This document shows, one piece after another, positions 37,201 through 46,370 of a stretch of 64,000 bases of DNA. Both the position numbers and the translations under genes were made by a program. Under the pieces are notes generated by a model, which did not search any database, was not told the origin of the DNA, and saw only the letters and a list, made by a program, of their open reading frames with translations. Every line of letters begins with the position of its first letter. The first letter of the stretch is position 1. The DNA lies in the NCBI RefSeq assembly GCF_003330765.1, contig NZ_CP024904.1, positions 920,906-984,905 of the forward strand, in the 5' to 3' direction. This DNA comes from Burkholderia pyrrocinia. Lineage in GTDB: Bacteria; Pseudomonadota; Gammaproteobacteria; Burkholderiales; Burkholderiaceae.

Positions 37201-38000
37201 GCGCCGGTTCCGGCTCCCGTCAGCCGCGACGCGTCACGTCGTTTTCGGGTAACTGACTCCATCCCTGCGCGAACATCCTGCTGGATGCCGTACTGCGCGA
37301 ACGGGTAGCGCAGCCCGTTCCGCGACAGCGCCTCCATCCCGGCAATGGCCTGTTCCAGTGCATCCGGCGCCAGCGCCATCAGCATCTCGTCATCCAGCAC
37401 GCCGCCGTAGCGGCGCTCCGCATAGCACGGAATCGACAGGCTCGGCTGCCCGGTCGCCAGCGCGCGCCCCCACGAATCCGCGCACGCCGATTCGCCGACC
37501 ACGCTCCAGTCGAAGCGCTTGTACCCCGACCATTGCAGCCCGTTGATGAAGTACATCATCGCGCCGGGCGTCGCGTAGAACAGCGCGATGTCGGGCTCGA
37601 TGCGGCCGGCTGCGAGCGGCGACACGACGAGCGCTTCGTACTTGCCGTCCGGCACGCAGTGCATCGCGGCCTGATGGGCGCGCGAGTCTTCCTGCGTCGC
37701 ATACCAGACACCCGCCATCTGCTGGCCGGACGCCCACTCGGCATCCTTCGCGTGGCCGAGCCCGATGACCGACCGGCATTGCGCGCCGACCAGGTCGTCG
37801 GCCGTGATGCCGAGCGTGAAGCCCAGTCGCGCGGTTTGCCCGACGATCTGGTCCAGCGAGTGGATCGCCTTCGGGCGGCGAATGCGCGGGACGGCTTCCA
37901 TGTCCTCGCACCGTTCGAACAGCTTCATCCCGAACGGGATGCTTCGCAGCTTGAGCAGCCGTTCGAGGTCCGCCGACAGTTTTGCGAGCGCTTCTTTCAT
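37083..38000 (-). CDS. DUF169 family protein
   Basis: A 305-residue protein matching the DUF169 family: LLKLRSIPFGMKLFE near the start, GFTLGITADDLVGAQCRSVIGL, and GRIEPDIALFYATPGAMM. The function of DUF169 proteins is not established. Conserved similarity seems to end near YGIQQDVRAGM (residue about 252); the following 50 residues are basic and unlike the rest, and overlap the neighbouring gene by 118 bases. A frameshift near 37245 would end the protein close to 37222 after about 260 residues. Confidence 0.7.
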   Translation of the reverse strand: MKEALAKLSADLERLLKLRSIPFGMKLFERCEDMEAVPRIRRPKAIHSLDQIVGQTARLGFTLGITADDLVGAQCRSVIGLGHAKDAEWASGQQMAGVWYATQEDSRAHQAAMHCVPDGKYEALVVSPLAAGRIEPDIALFYATPGAMMYFINGLQWSGYKRFDWSVVGESACADSWGRALATGQPSLSIPCYAERRYGGVLDDEMLMALAPDALEQAIAGMEALSRNGLRYPFAQYGIQQDVRAGMESVTRKRRDASRLTGAGTGAQRSGSRTFPSTFNVRLSCAASYSTVCAGVTAPYDRPFT

Positions 38001-38105
38001 GTGGGGTTCTCCGGAATTCGCTGGCCCAGTGTAGCGATCCGCGCCAGCCCCTTCAACTCGCCGGGGGGGCGCCGCGAGCACGCCCGGCGCGATGCCCGGG
38101 ACGGA

Positions 38106-39284
38106 TCAGTGCGTGGCGGCGGCCGCCGTGACCGTCTCGGCGGGACTGCCGGGCGGCTGGCCCGTTTGCCGGCGCGATCGGCCCGAACTCAGGTAGGCGG
38201 CGATCGAGTCTTGCGTGATCTCGCCGATCCACGCGCCGTCGGGGTCGAGCACCGGCATCCACGACGCACTGTACTGGTACATCTTCGAGAGCACGATGCG
38301 CAGGTTGTCGTCCGCCGAGACGCCGGCCGGGAAGGGCGTCACGCGTTCGCCGCACACGCCGCCGTCGGTGCGTGCCGCGCGGCGCGTCACGTAGCCGAGC
38401 GCACGGCCCGCGTCGTCGAGCACGGTCAGATAGCGGCAGTCGGTTTCGTCCATCACTGCGAATGCGTGCGCGAGCGGCGTATCGACCCGCGCCGTTTCGG
38501 GTTGCGTGGCGGCGTCGCCGGCCTTCACGAGCAGGAGGCGCTTGAGCGTGCTGTCCTGGCCCACGAACTGCGCGACGAATTCGTCGCGCGGGCGCGCGAG
38601 CAGCGTATCGGGGTGATCGTATTGAACGAGCCGGCCCTGGCGGAACACAGCGATACGATCGCCCAGCTTGATCGCTTCGTCGATATCGTGGCTCACCATG
38701 ATCACGGTTTTATTCAGTTGCCGCTGCATCTGGAAAAACTCGTTCTGGATCGATTCGCGATTGATCGGATCGACCGCGCCGAACGGCTCGTCCATCAGCA
38801 GTACGGGTGGATCGGCGGCCAGCGCGCGAATCACGCCGATACGCTGCTGCTGTCCGCCCGAGAGCTCGCGCGGATAGCGTTTCAGGTACAGCTTCGGGTC
38901 GAGTGCGACCATGGCCATGAGGTCCCGCGCGCGTTCGGCGCAGCGCTTCTTGTCCCAGCCCAGGAGGCGCGGCACGACGGTGATGTTCTCTTCGATCGTC
39001 ATGTTCGGGAACAGCCCGACCTGCTGGATCACGTAGCCGATGTGGCGCCGCAGGTCGACTTCGTCGAGCTGCGACGTATCCTCGCCGTTGATGAGCACGC
39101 GGCCCGAGGTGGGGGCGATGAGCCGGTTGATCATCTTGAGCGTGGTGGTCTTGCCGCAGCCCGACGGGCCGAGGAACACGCAGATTTCCCCCTCGGCCAC
39201 CGACAGGCTCACGGCGTCGACGGCACGCACGGCCTGGCCGTCTTTTCGCGTGAAGGTCTTGGTCAGCTTGTCGAGTTCGATCAT
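38106..39284 (-). CDS. Osmoprotectant ABC transporter ATP-binding protein (ProV/OpuCA-like)
   Basis: A 392-residue ATPase. Walker A is GPSGCGKTT at residues 39-47, the signature is LSGGQQQR, and Walker B is LLMDEPFGAVD. The C-terminal 130 residues form a CBS-domain pair (TPLAHAFAVMDETDCRYLTV and MPVLDPDGAWIGEIT), which senses ionic strength or nucleotides in OpuA/OpuC systems. Its start overlaps the end of the permease gene by 4 bases. It drives import of a quaternary amine such as glycine betaine, choline or carnitine. Confidence 0.9.
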   Translation of the reverse strand: MIELDKLTKTFTRKDGQAVRAVDAVSLSVAEGEICVFLGPSGCGKTTTLKMINRLIAPTSGRVLINGEDTSQLDEVDLRRHIGYVIQQVGLFPNMTIEENITVVPRLLGWDKKRCAERARDLMAMVALDPKLYLKRYPRELSGGQQQRIGVIRALAADPPVLLMDEPFGAVDPINRESIQNEFFQMQRQLNKTVIMVSHDIDEAIKLGDRIAVFRQGRLVQYDHPDTLLARPRDEFVAQFVGQDSTLKRLLLVKAGDAATQPETARVDTPLAHAFAVMDETDCRYLTVLDDAGRALGYVTRRAARTDGGVCGERVTPFPAGVSADDNLRIVLSKMYQYSASWMPVLDPDGAWIGEITQDSIAAYLSSGRSRRQTGQPPGSPAETVTAAAATH

Positions 39285-39934
39285 GTCTTCTGCACTCCTT
39301 TCGGTGTCAATGCACGCTGCAGCATCTGCAGGAGCCGGTCGGCGACGATCGCGAGCAGGCTCACGAGCACGGCGCCCACCAGCAGTTTCATCATGCTGCT
39401 CTGCCCGATGGCGCGCAGGATCAGCGTACCGAGCCCGCCTGCGCCGATCACGGCGGCGATCGTCATCACGCCAATGTTCATCACGACCGCGGTGCGCACG
39501 CCCGCGAGAATCACGGGCACCGCCAGCGGCAAATCGACGAGACGCAGGCGCTGCCACGCGGTCATGCCGATGCCGGTGCCGGCTTCCTTGATTCCGGCGT
39601 CCACGTTGCGCAGCGCGAGGTAGGTGTTGCGCATGATCGGCAGCAGCGAGTAGAGGAACACGGCCGTGATCGCCGGCGCGGCGCCGATGCCCTGGCCAAA
39701 GCGCGAGAAGAACGGGATCATCAGGCCGAACAGCGCGATGGACGGCAGCGTGAGCACGATGGTGGCGACCCCGAGCAGCGGCCCGGCGAGCCATTCGTGG
39801 CGGTTGATGAGGATGCCGAGCGGCACGCCCGCGACGATCGCGCAGCCCACGGCGACGGCGACCAGCCATACGTGCTGCAGCGTGAGCTGCAGCAGCTCGG
39901 GCCAGCTTGAAGCGAGATAGTCGAATACGTTCAT
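39281..39934 (-). CDS. Osmoprotectant ABC transporter permease (OpuCB-like)
   Basis: A 217-residue membrane permease with five to six hydrophobic segments and the inner-membrane ABC coupling loop KEAGTGIGMTAWQRL. Typical of OpuC-type importers, it is one of two permeases in the operon (the other at 40853-41569). It overlaps the ATPase gene by 4 bases and is separated from the binding protein by 10 bases. Confidence 0.9.
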   Translation of the reverse strand: MNVFDYLASSWPELLQLTLQHVWLVAVAVGCAIVAGVPLGILINRHEWLAGPLLGVATIVLTLPSIALFGLMIPFFSRFGQGIGAAPAITAVFLYSLLPIMRNTYLALRNVDAGIKEAGTGIGMTAWQRLRLVDLPLAVPVILAGVRTAVVMNIGVMTIAAVIGAGGLGTLILRAIGQSSMMKLLVGAVLVSLLAIVADRLLQMLQRALTPKGVQKT

Positions 39935-39944
39935 CGGTGCTCCT

Positions 39945-40856
39945 TCACGGTAGCTGATGGGTGCGCAGGAATGCGTCGGCGACTTCGCGCGGCGATCGGC
40001 CGTCGAGGTCGACCGCCTTGGCCATCGCCTGCATCACGTCGTTGTCGAGCGCGGCCGACAGCGCGTTGAGCTGCGTCGCGAGCTTCGGATTGTGTTCGAG
40101 CGTGCCCTTGCGCACCACGGGCGTGGCGTTGTAGGGCGGGAAGAAATGCTTGTCGTCCTCGAGCGGCACGATGCCGAAGCCCTTCACGCGCCCGTCGGTC
40201 GTGTAGACGAGGCCGATCTTCAGCTGGTTGTTGTGCAGCGCCGTGTAGACGAGCCCCGGATCCATCTGTTTGATCTGCGCGCGGCTGAACTGCATGCTGT
40301 ACGCAGCGAGCAGCGGCTTCAGGCCGTCGGGGCGATTCGCGAATTCCGCGTCCATGCCGAACACGTAGTGCTTCGCGGCCGGATCGCTCTTCAGGTGCTC
40401 GGCGAGTTGCGAGATTGTCTTGATGCCGGTGGCTTGCGCGACCGGGCTGGGCAAGCCGATCGCATAGGTGTCGTTGAGCGGCGACGCGTCGAGCCATACG
40501 AGCCCGCGCGGGACATCGAGCGCCTTGACGCGCCGGTACATTTCGTCGGGCGAGAGCTTGTCGTGGATCTTGTTGTAGACCAGCGCCGCCGTTCCCGTGT
40601 AATCCCACATGAGATCGAACTGGCCGTTCTCCAGCGCGCTGCGCGCGAGCGTACTGCCGAGGCCGGAGCGGACTTCCACGTCATAGCCGCGCGAACGCAG
40701 GTATTGCGCGGTGACTTCCGCCAGCACGTATTGCTCGGTGAAATTCTTCGCGCCCAGCACGAGCTTCGCGGCGAGCGCCGGCGTGCTGGCCGCCATGCAC
40801 AACGCGCCGGCGACGCACAGGCGCGCGATCGATCGAATGGTGCGGTGAAGCGTCAT
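39945..40856 (-). CDS. Osmoprotectant substrate-binding protein (OpuAC/OsmX-like)
   Basis: A 303-residue periplasmic binding protein. The signal peptide ends at ALA-AK with no lipobox Cys, so it is a free periplasmic protein. The family start LVLGAKNFTEQYVLAEV follows, and an aromatic pocket region MWDYTGTAALVYN is consistent with quaternary ammonium binding. It lies between the two permease genes, overlapping the upstream one by 4 bases. Confidence 0.9.
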   Translation of the reverse strand: MTLHRTIRSIARLCVAGALCMAASTPALAAKLVLGAKNFTEQYVLAEVTAQYLRSRGYDVEVRSGLGSTLARSALENGQFDLMWDYTGTAALVYNKIHDKLSPDEMYRRVKALDVPRGLVWLDASPLNDTYAIGLPSPVAQATGIKTISQLAEHLKSDPAAKHYVFGMDAEFANRPDGLKPLLAAYSMQFSRAQIKQMDPGLVYTALHNNQLKIGLVYTTDGRVKGFGIVPLEDDKHFFPPYNATPVVRKGTLEHNPKLATQLNALSAALDNDVMQAMAKAVDLDGRSPREVADAFLRTHQLP

Positions 40857-41569
40857 GCCATTCCCCCCTGGCGGGCGAGCCAGTGGCGGCTGCCGGCCGC
40901 GACGATGCCGTCGAGCAGGAGCGCCAGTATCGCGGTGAGTGACGCACCGAGCAGCAGCAGCGGCTGGTTGTCGAGATAGATGCCCGGGAAGATCAGCGAG
41001 CCGAGGCTGTCTGCGCCGATCAGGTAGGCGAGCGGCGCCGTCCCGACGTTGATCGCGAGCGCGGTGCGCACGCCGCCGACGATGATCGGCAGCGCATGGG
41101 GCAACTCGACGCGCACAAGCGATTGCCAGCCCGTCATGCCGATGCCTTTGGCGGCTTCGCGCAGCGCAGCCGGCACGTTCTTCATGCCTTCATAGGCGTT
41201 GCGCGTGATGGGCAGCAACGACGCGAGGAACAGTGCGACGATGGCGGGCACGTTGCCGATGCCGAAAATGCCGAGCGCGATGGCCAGCACGGCGAGTGAC
41301 GGGATCGTGTTGCCGATGTTGAACACCTGCATGAAGCGCTCGGCCTGATGCTGGAACCGCGGCCGGCTCAGCAGCACGCCGGCGGGCACGCCCGCGACGA
41401 TGGCGAGCGTCATCGAATAGACGACCAGCAGCATGTGCTGGCCCGCGTAGTAGGCGAGATCGTCTGCGTGCTGGCTGAACGTCTCGGCGCCGATGCCGCG
41501 CGCCAATGCCCATCCGACGACGATGATCGCCACCAGGCTGCCCACCAGTTGGACAGTGCGTCGAGTCAT
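40853..41569 (-). CDS. Osmoprotectant ABC transporter permease (OpuCD-like), first gene of operon
   Basis: A 238-residue permease with about six hydrophobic segments and the coupling loop REAAKGIGMTGWQSLVRVELP. The start at MTRRTVQ is chosen because the in-frame extension upstream lacks membrane character. The gene leads the four-gene operon: permease, binding protein, permease, ATPase. The 9-base inverted repeat upstream (41894-41929) may control it. Confidence 0.88.
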   Translation of the reverse strand: MTRRTVQLVGSLVAIIVVGWALARGIGAETFSQHADDLAYYAGQHMLLVVYSMTLAIVAGVPAGVLLSRPRFQHQAERFMQVFNIGNTIPSLAVLAIALGIFGIGNVPAIVALFLASLLPITRNAYEGMKNVPAALREAAKGIGMTGWQSLVRVELPHALPIIVGGVRTALAINVGTAPLAYLIGADSLGSLIFPGIYLDNQPLLLLGASLTAILALLLDGIVAAGSRHWLARQGGMA

Positions 41570-42103
41570 GAAGATACGCCTCCTCAATCCCGGTGCGGCA
41601 CGCGCGCAGGCGCGCGCCGCGATGACGCCGGATGGCGTCGCGATGGAAGTTCGTGATCCCGGCATGGCCGCGATTGAACTGACGGAAACAGTGCTGCCGG
41701 CCGCAACGATGTGTGGCTGGCGGTCGAGTGAACGCAACGATGCGTTCGTCTGATTGTCATGTTCAGCCCGGCGGCGCCGTAACGGCGAGGCGCGTTCGAG
41801 CAGGGCACCGTCCTGCAAAGACGGCATGGATGCGGGTGGCTCGGAGCCGACCGCTGGGGCCGGTGGCCCCTTTGACGTGGCGAAACGGATGCATGCGCAA
41901 CGAAGTGCGAAATGGCATCACGTTGCGCACGAGATCATGCATTTTGTGATGAAGTTGGGCCGAGTATAGAGCAATCGATTGATCGCGTCTACCTTGGGGG
42001 GGGCTGCGATCATGCACCGTCGATCGTGCGGCGACGGCGAAGAGGGCAAATCTGGCGGTTGCCTAGAAAAATGATTCGAATTCCGAATCAGTCGTCGAGG
42101 CCG
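41570..42103. other. Intergenic region between the ABC operon and the AraC gene
   Basis: 534 bases without a gene; both neighbours are on the minus strand. It holds a 9-base inverted repeat (41894-41929), the palindrome CAATCGATTG at 41972-41981, a run of eight G at 41996-42003, and TGATTCG/CGAATCA arms at 42072-42090 just past the AraC stop. Confidence 0.5.
41894..41929. repeat. Inverted repeat upstream of the ABC operon
   Basis: Arms TGCGCAACG (41894-41902) and CGTTGCGCA (41921-41929) are perfectly complementary with an 18-base spacer. The arm spacing places the two halves on the same face of the helix about 2.5 turns apart, fitting an operator for the leftward operon. Confidence 0.5.
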
Positions 42104-43243
42104 TCATTTCGAAGCGGATTTCCTGAGCGGTTTCGCAGCATGCGTCGTCGAAGCACCGGCATCCGGATCGGCGCGCGGCGTCTTGCCGGTCCAGCGCCGA
42201 TACGCGTGACGGAAGCTGCGCGGCTCGCTGTAGCCGAGACGTTCGGCGATCGCCGCGACCGTCAGCGTGTGGTCGTCGAGCATCCGCACCGCTTCGTCGT
42301 GGCGCACCTCATCGAGCAACGACTGAAACGTGATGCCGTCCTTGTCGAGCCGCCTGCGCAGCGTGCGCTCCGTCAGGTGCAGCGCGTTCGCGAGCGACGT
42401 CATCGACTTGAAGCGCGCGAGGTCGCGCGCCATCAGCTCCTTCGCGCGATCGGCGAAGCGCGTGCCGACCGACGCGGCCCACTGCCGTTCGAGTGCCTCG
42501 CACTGGCCGTGCAGCGCGTTGAAGCTGACTTCGTTCGCGAGGCGCGGCGTCTCCATGCCAGTCACGGACGTGAACACGAGACGGTTGTCGCCCGCATTGA
42601 ACGCGACCGTGCAGCCGAAGTGGCGCGCGTAGTCGGCTGCGTTGCGCGGCGTGCGGCGCGCGAGATGCAACTGCTCGGGCCAGACCGGTTTGCCGACGAG
42701 ATCGGACACGATCAGGCGCAGGCTGGACAAGCACATGTCGACTTGAAACCCCTCGAGATCGGGCTCGCCGTTGTAGCGGCCGATGGTCACGCTCATGCCG
42801 CCCGCGTGCGCGTCGACGCGCACGTCGAAATACAGCCCCATGAACAGCGGAAACTGGCTCATGCACCGGAATGCCTGCATCACGGAGCCGCTGATCAACA
42901 TTGCGTAGCCGGCGAGGCCGAGCGTCGACACGTGCAGCCGCGCGCCGATCGACAGCCCGATCGACGGCACGCCGCTGCAGCACAGCAGGTTGCGGAAACA
43001 GCGCTGCTCCTGGCCGCGGTTCACGTGCAGGTTCGGCGAAGCGACTTCGTCCGCGCCGAGCCCCGTGCCTTCGAGCAGCGCGGCGCCGTCGATGTGCCGC
43101 ACGCGGCACTCGTCCAGCGCGACCGCGATCGCGTGGACGGTGGCGGGAATGTCTTCCTGGCGTCCGGCCGGACGCGCGAGGCCGAGCGACGAACGCAGGC
43201 TGTGCTCGGCCCTGCTCTGGTTTCGATGAGACCTGCTGTCCAT
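42104..43243 (-). CDS. AraC family regulator with arabinose-binding-like N-domain (OruR/ArgR-like)
   Basis: A 379-residue regulator. The N-terminal two thirds match the AraC-type arabinose-binding domain (PF12625 group); the C-terminal AraC DNA-binding domain has two helix-turn-helices (LANALHLTERTLRRRL and IAERLGYSEPRSFRHAYRRWTG). I take the start at MDSRSHRNQ. It is divergent from an amine permease operon, and regulators of this subgroup such as OruR often control ornithine or polyamine use. The effector is inferred. Confidence 0.85.
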   Translation of the reverse strand: MDSRSHRNQSRAEHSLRSSLGLARPAGRQEDIPATVHAIAVALDECRVRHIDGAALLEGTGLGADEVASPNLHVNRGQEQRCFRNLLCCSGVPSIGLSIGARLHVSTLGLAGYAMLISGSVMQAFRCMSQFPLFMGLYFDVRVDAHAGGMSVTIGRYNGEPDLEGFQVDMCLSSLRLIVSDLVGKPVWPEQLHLARRTPRNAADYARHFGCTVAFNAGDNRLVFTSVTGMETPRLANEVSFNALHGQCEALERQWAASVGTRFADRAKELMARDLARFKSMTSLANALHLTERTLRRRLDKDGITFQSLLDEVRHDEAVRMLDDHTLTVAAIAERLGYSEPRSFRHAYRRWTGKTPRADPDAGASTTHAAKPLRKSASK

Positions 43244-43494
43244 GGTGCCGATGCGGAGACGGGTTCGCGTAGAACATAGCCGGAATGTCCGCAAAACGCC
43301 AGTGCGGCACAGCAGCATTCACGACCGGCCGGCGCGACGCGCGGCGACGCGTCCGGAAATATCCCCCGATTACGTCCGCTTTTCTCATTCGTCCTCGATT
43401 TTTTGGCGCACCACACTTTCTTCCAGTCGTGCCACGCCGGCAGTGCCGGGCGAACGAGTGTTGAAGTCATGGACGCCACCCACGTGAGGACCGC

Positions 43495-44886
43495 ATGAAC
43501 AACGACAGGCCGGGTCGATCCGCATCAGCCGCTGCGACACATGACGCCGGGACGTGCACGCATCGCGGCGACGCGGACAGACGCTGCAAGCCGCACCTGC
43601 TCGGACTCTCGACGCTGGTGATCTTCGGCCTCGCGTACATGCTGCCGATGACGGTGTTCACAACCTACGGGCTCGTCACGAGCGAGACGAACGGGCATCT
43701 GACGGCCGCCTACGCGGTCACGCTGGTCGCGATGCTGTTCACCGCGCGCAGCTATGGCCACATGGCGCGGCTGATGCCGAGCGCCGGGTCGGCCTATACG
43801 TTCGCGAGCCGCAACTTCGGCACGTCGGCCGGCTTCATGGTCGGTTGGGCGTTGCTGATGGACTACCTGTTCATCCCGATGATCAGCTACCTCGCGATCG
43901 GCATCTACATGAAGCAACTATTCCCGGCAGTGCCGGCCAGCGTGTGGATCGTCGCGAGCATCGCGCTGATCACCGGGCTGAACATCGTCGGCATCCGGCT
44001 CGTCAATCGCGTGAACCTGATCCTGATCGCGAGCCAGCTCGTGTTCATCGCGATCTTCGTCGTCGCATCGACACGGGTCGCAGCCGGCGAAGGTTTGTCG
44101 ATGGCCGTCGCGTTGCCGTCGTCGGGCGATGCGCGTGCGATCTTCGCCGGGTCCGCGATCCTGTGCCTGTCGTTCCTCGGTTTCGATGCCGTCACCACGC
44201 TGTCGGAGGAAACGCGCGAGCCGCGGCGCACGGTCCCGCGCGCGATCCTGCTCTGCACGCTGGCGAGCGGCCTGCTGTTCATGCTGATCGCGTATGTCGG
44301 GCAAGTGGTGTTTCCCGACTGGCACGCGTTCAAGGATCTCGATTCGGCGAGCCTCGAACTGATGCGGCGCATCGGCGGCGGCACGCTGTCGGCGTTCTTC
44401 GTCGCGGTGTACGTGGCCGGCTGCTTCGCGAGCGCGATGGCCGGGCAGGCAAGCGTGACGCGCGTGCTGTTCGCGATGGGCCGCGACCAGGTGCTGCCCG
44501 AACGCGTGTTCGGGCACCTGCATGCGCGGCTGCGCACGCCGGTGCGCGCGACGCTCGTGGTCGGCGTCGTGTCGCTGTCCGCGCTGTTCATCACGCTCGA
44601 TCTCGCGTCGACGATGATCAGCTTCGGCGCACTCGTCGCGTTCGCGATCGTGAACCTGTGCGTGATGCGCAGCTATCTGTGCCGGCCCGAGAACCGCCAT
44701 GTCGCGGGCTGGATCACGTTCGGCCTGATGCCGGCGATCGGCTTCGCGATGAACGTATGGCTCTGGTCGGGACTGTCGCGCCAGACGTTCTACGTCGGCA
44801 TCGGCTGGCTCGTGCTCGGACTCTGCCAGCTCGTGTGGCTGACGCGCGGCTTCACGCGCCCGGCGCCGACGCTGTCGATGAATTGA
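43495..44886 (+). CDS. APC family amino acid/polyamine permease (PuuP-like)
   Basis: A 463-residue transporter with 12 membrane segments. The helix-1 region MLPMTVFTTYGLVTSETNG and the central SFLGFDAVTTLSEETREP block match PuuP-type permeases of the APC superfamily. The first 35 residues are hydrophilic. It leads an operon with a class III aminotransferase and an aldehyde dehydrogenase, so an amine is the likely substrate. Confidence 0.85.
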   Translation: MNNDRPGRSASAAATHDAGTCTHRGDADRRCKPHLLGLSTLVIFGLAYMLPMTVFTTYGLVTSETNGHLTAAYAVTLVAMLFTARSYGHMARLMPSAGSAYTFASRNFGTSAGFMVGWALLMDYLFIPMISYLAIGIYMKQLFPAVPASVWIVASIALITGLNIVGIRLVNRVNLILIASQLVFIAIFVVASTRVAAGEGLSMAVALPSSGDARAIFAGSAILCLSFLGFDAVTTLSEETREPRRTVPRAILLCTLASGLLFMLIAYVGQVVFPDWHAFKDLDSASLELMRRIGGGTLSAFFVAVYVAGCFASAMAGQASVTRVLFAMGRDQVLPERVFGHLHARLRTPVRATLVVGVVSLSALFITLDLASTMISFGALVAFAIVNLCVMRSYLCRPENRHVAGWITFGLMPAIGFAMNVWLWSGLSRQTFYVGIGWLVLGLCQLVWLTRGFTRPAPTLSMN

Positions 44887-44936
44887 ATGACCGGTTGCGC
44901 CATGCCGGTTTTGAAACCCTGAAGGAGGAGTGATCC

Positions 44937-46334
44937 ATGAACGCCGTTGACGTCAATCTCGATGCGGACCTGCAGGCGCTCGGCAAGCGCCACCTGCTGA
45001 TGCACTTCACGCACGCCGATGCGTATCGCGACAACGCGCTGACCGTGTTCGACCGCGGCGAAGGCTGCTGGCTCGTCGACCACAACGGCAAGCGCTACTT
45101 CGACGCGCTGGCCGGGCTGTACTGCGTGCAGGTCGGCTACAGCCATGGCGCGGAGATCGGCGACGCGATCCGCGAGCAGATGGTCCGGCTGCCATTCGCG
45201 ACCAACTGGGGCTATGGACACGAACCGGCGATCCGGCTCGCGCACCGGCTCGCGGCGCTCGCGCCGGATGGCCTGAACCGCGTGTTCTTCACGTCGAGCG
45301 GCTCGGAGTCGAACGAATCGGCGATCAAGCTGGTGCGCCAGTATCACCAGTCGCGCGGCGAGCCGCAGCGGCGCAAGTTCATCGCGCGGCGCGTCGCGTA
45401 TCACGGCACGTCGTTCGGTGCGCTCGCGCTGAACGGGATGACGAACTTCCGCAAGCATTTCGAGCCGCTGATGTCGGGCGTGCGGCATGTGAGCAACACG
45501 AAGCGTTACGGCCGCCCGGCGGGCGAGACGGAAGCGCAGTTCACGCGCCACCTGCTCGACGAGATCGAATCGCTGATCGTGCAGGAAGGGCCGGATACCG
45601 TCGCCGCGATCGTCGTCGAGCCGCTGCAGAACGCAGGCGGCAGCCTGACGCCGCCGGTCGGCTACGCGGCCGGGCTGCGCGACATCTGCGACCGGCACGG
45701 CGTGCTGCTCGTCGCGGACGAGGTGATCTGCGGGTTCGGCCGGCTCGGCGAATATTTCGGGTCGGCGCGCTACGGGCTGAAGCCGGACATCATCACGTTC
45801 GCGAAAGGCATCGCGTCGGGCTACGTGCCGCTCGGCGGCGTGATCGCGAGCGATACGATCGTCGATACGGTGCTCGACGGGCCGCAGCAGATGTTCCTGC
45901 ACGGCGCAACGTACGGCGGCCATCCGGTCGCGTGCACGGCCGCGCTCGCGAACCTCGCGATCATGGAGCGCGAAGGCGTGCTCGCGAACGTCCGCGACAA
46001 CGAAGCGGTGTTCCGCCAGACGCTCGACGGCCTGCTCGAATTGCCGTGCGTGGGCGACGTGCGCGGCGACGGCTACCACTACTCGCTCGAACTCGTGACC
46101 GACAAGGCCGCGCGCCGCTGGGCGGCCGGCATCAGCGCGCAGGCGTTCGTGTCGACGCTGCTCGCGCCCGCGATCTTCGACGCGGGGCTGCTGTGCCGCG
46201 CGGGCGTCGATCACGAGGGTACGCCGATCGTGCAGTTCTCGCCGCCGCTCGTGATGTCGCGCGACGAGATCGTGTGGTTCGTCGCGCAGATCCGCGACAT
46301 CCTCGTCGACACCTATGCGCGCGCGATGCGCTGA
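44937..46334 (+). CDS. Class III aminotransferase (putrescine/omega-amine:pyruvate type)
   Basis: A 465-residue PLP enzyme. The Schiff-base lysine is K290 in FAKGIASGY; the pyridine-nitrogen Asp is D261 in ADEVICGFGR; the phosphate site is SSGSESNESA. The sequence is close to putrescine and omega-amino acid:pyruvate aminotransferases. It would convert an amine to an aldehyde for the next gene's dehydrogenase. AAGGAGGAG precedes the ATG. Confidence 0.88.
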   Translation: MNAVDVNLDADLQALGKRHLLMHFTHADAYRDNALTVFDRGEGCWLVDHNGKRYFDALAGLYCVQVGYSHGAEIGDAIREQMVRLPFATNWGYGHEPAIRLAHRLAALAPDGLNRVFFTSSGSESNESAIKLVRQYHQSRGEPQRRKFIARRVAYHGTSFGALALNGMTNFRKHFEPLMSGVRHVSNTKRYGRPAGETEAQFTRHLLDEIESLIVQEGPDTVAAIVVEPLQNAGGSLTPPVGYAAGLRDICDRHGVLLVADEVICGFGRLGEYFGSARYGLKPDIITFAKGIASGYVPLGGVIASDTIVDTVLDGPQQMFLHGATYGGHPVACTAALANLAIMEREGVLANVRDNEAVFRQTLDGLLELPCVGDVRGDGYHYSLELVTDKAARRWAAGISAQAFVSTLLAPAIFDAGLLCRAGVDHEGTPIVQFSPPLVMSRDEIVWFVAQIRDILVDTYARAMR

Positions 46335-46370
46335 GCGCGCCGCCGGCATCTGTCACAACAGGAGCATTCG

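Noticed and set aside
41996..42003. A run of eight G as a phase-variable tract
   Set aside because: It lies between genes, far from any start codon, with no sign of a contingency locus.
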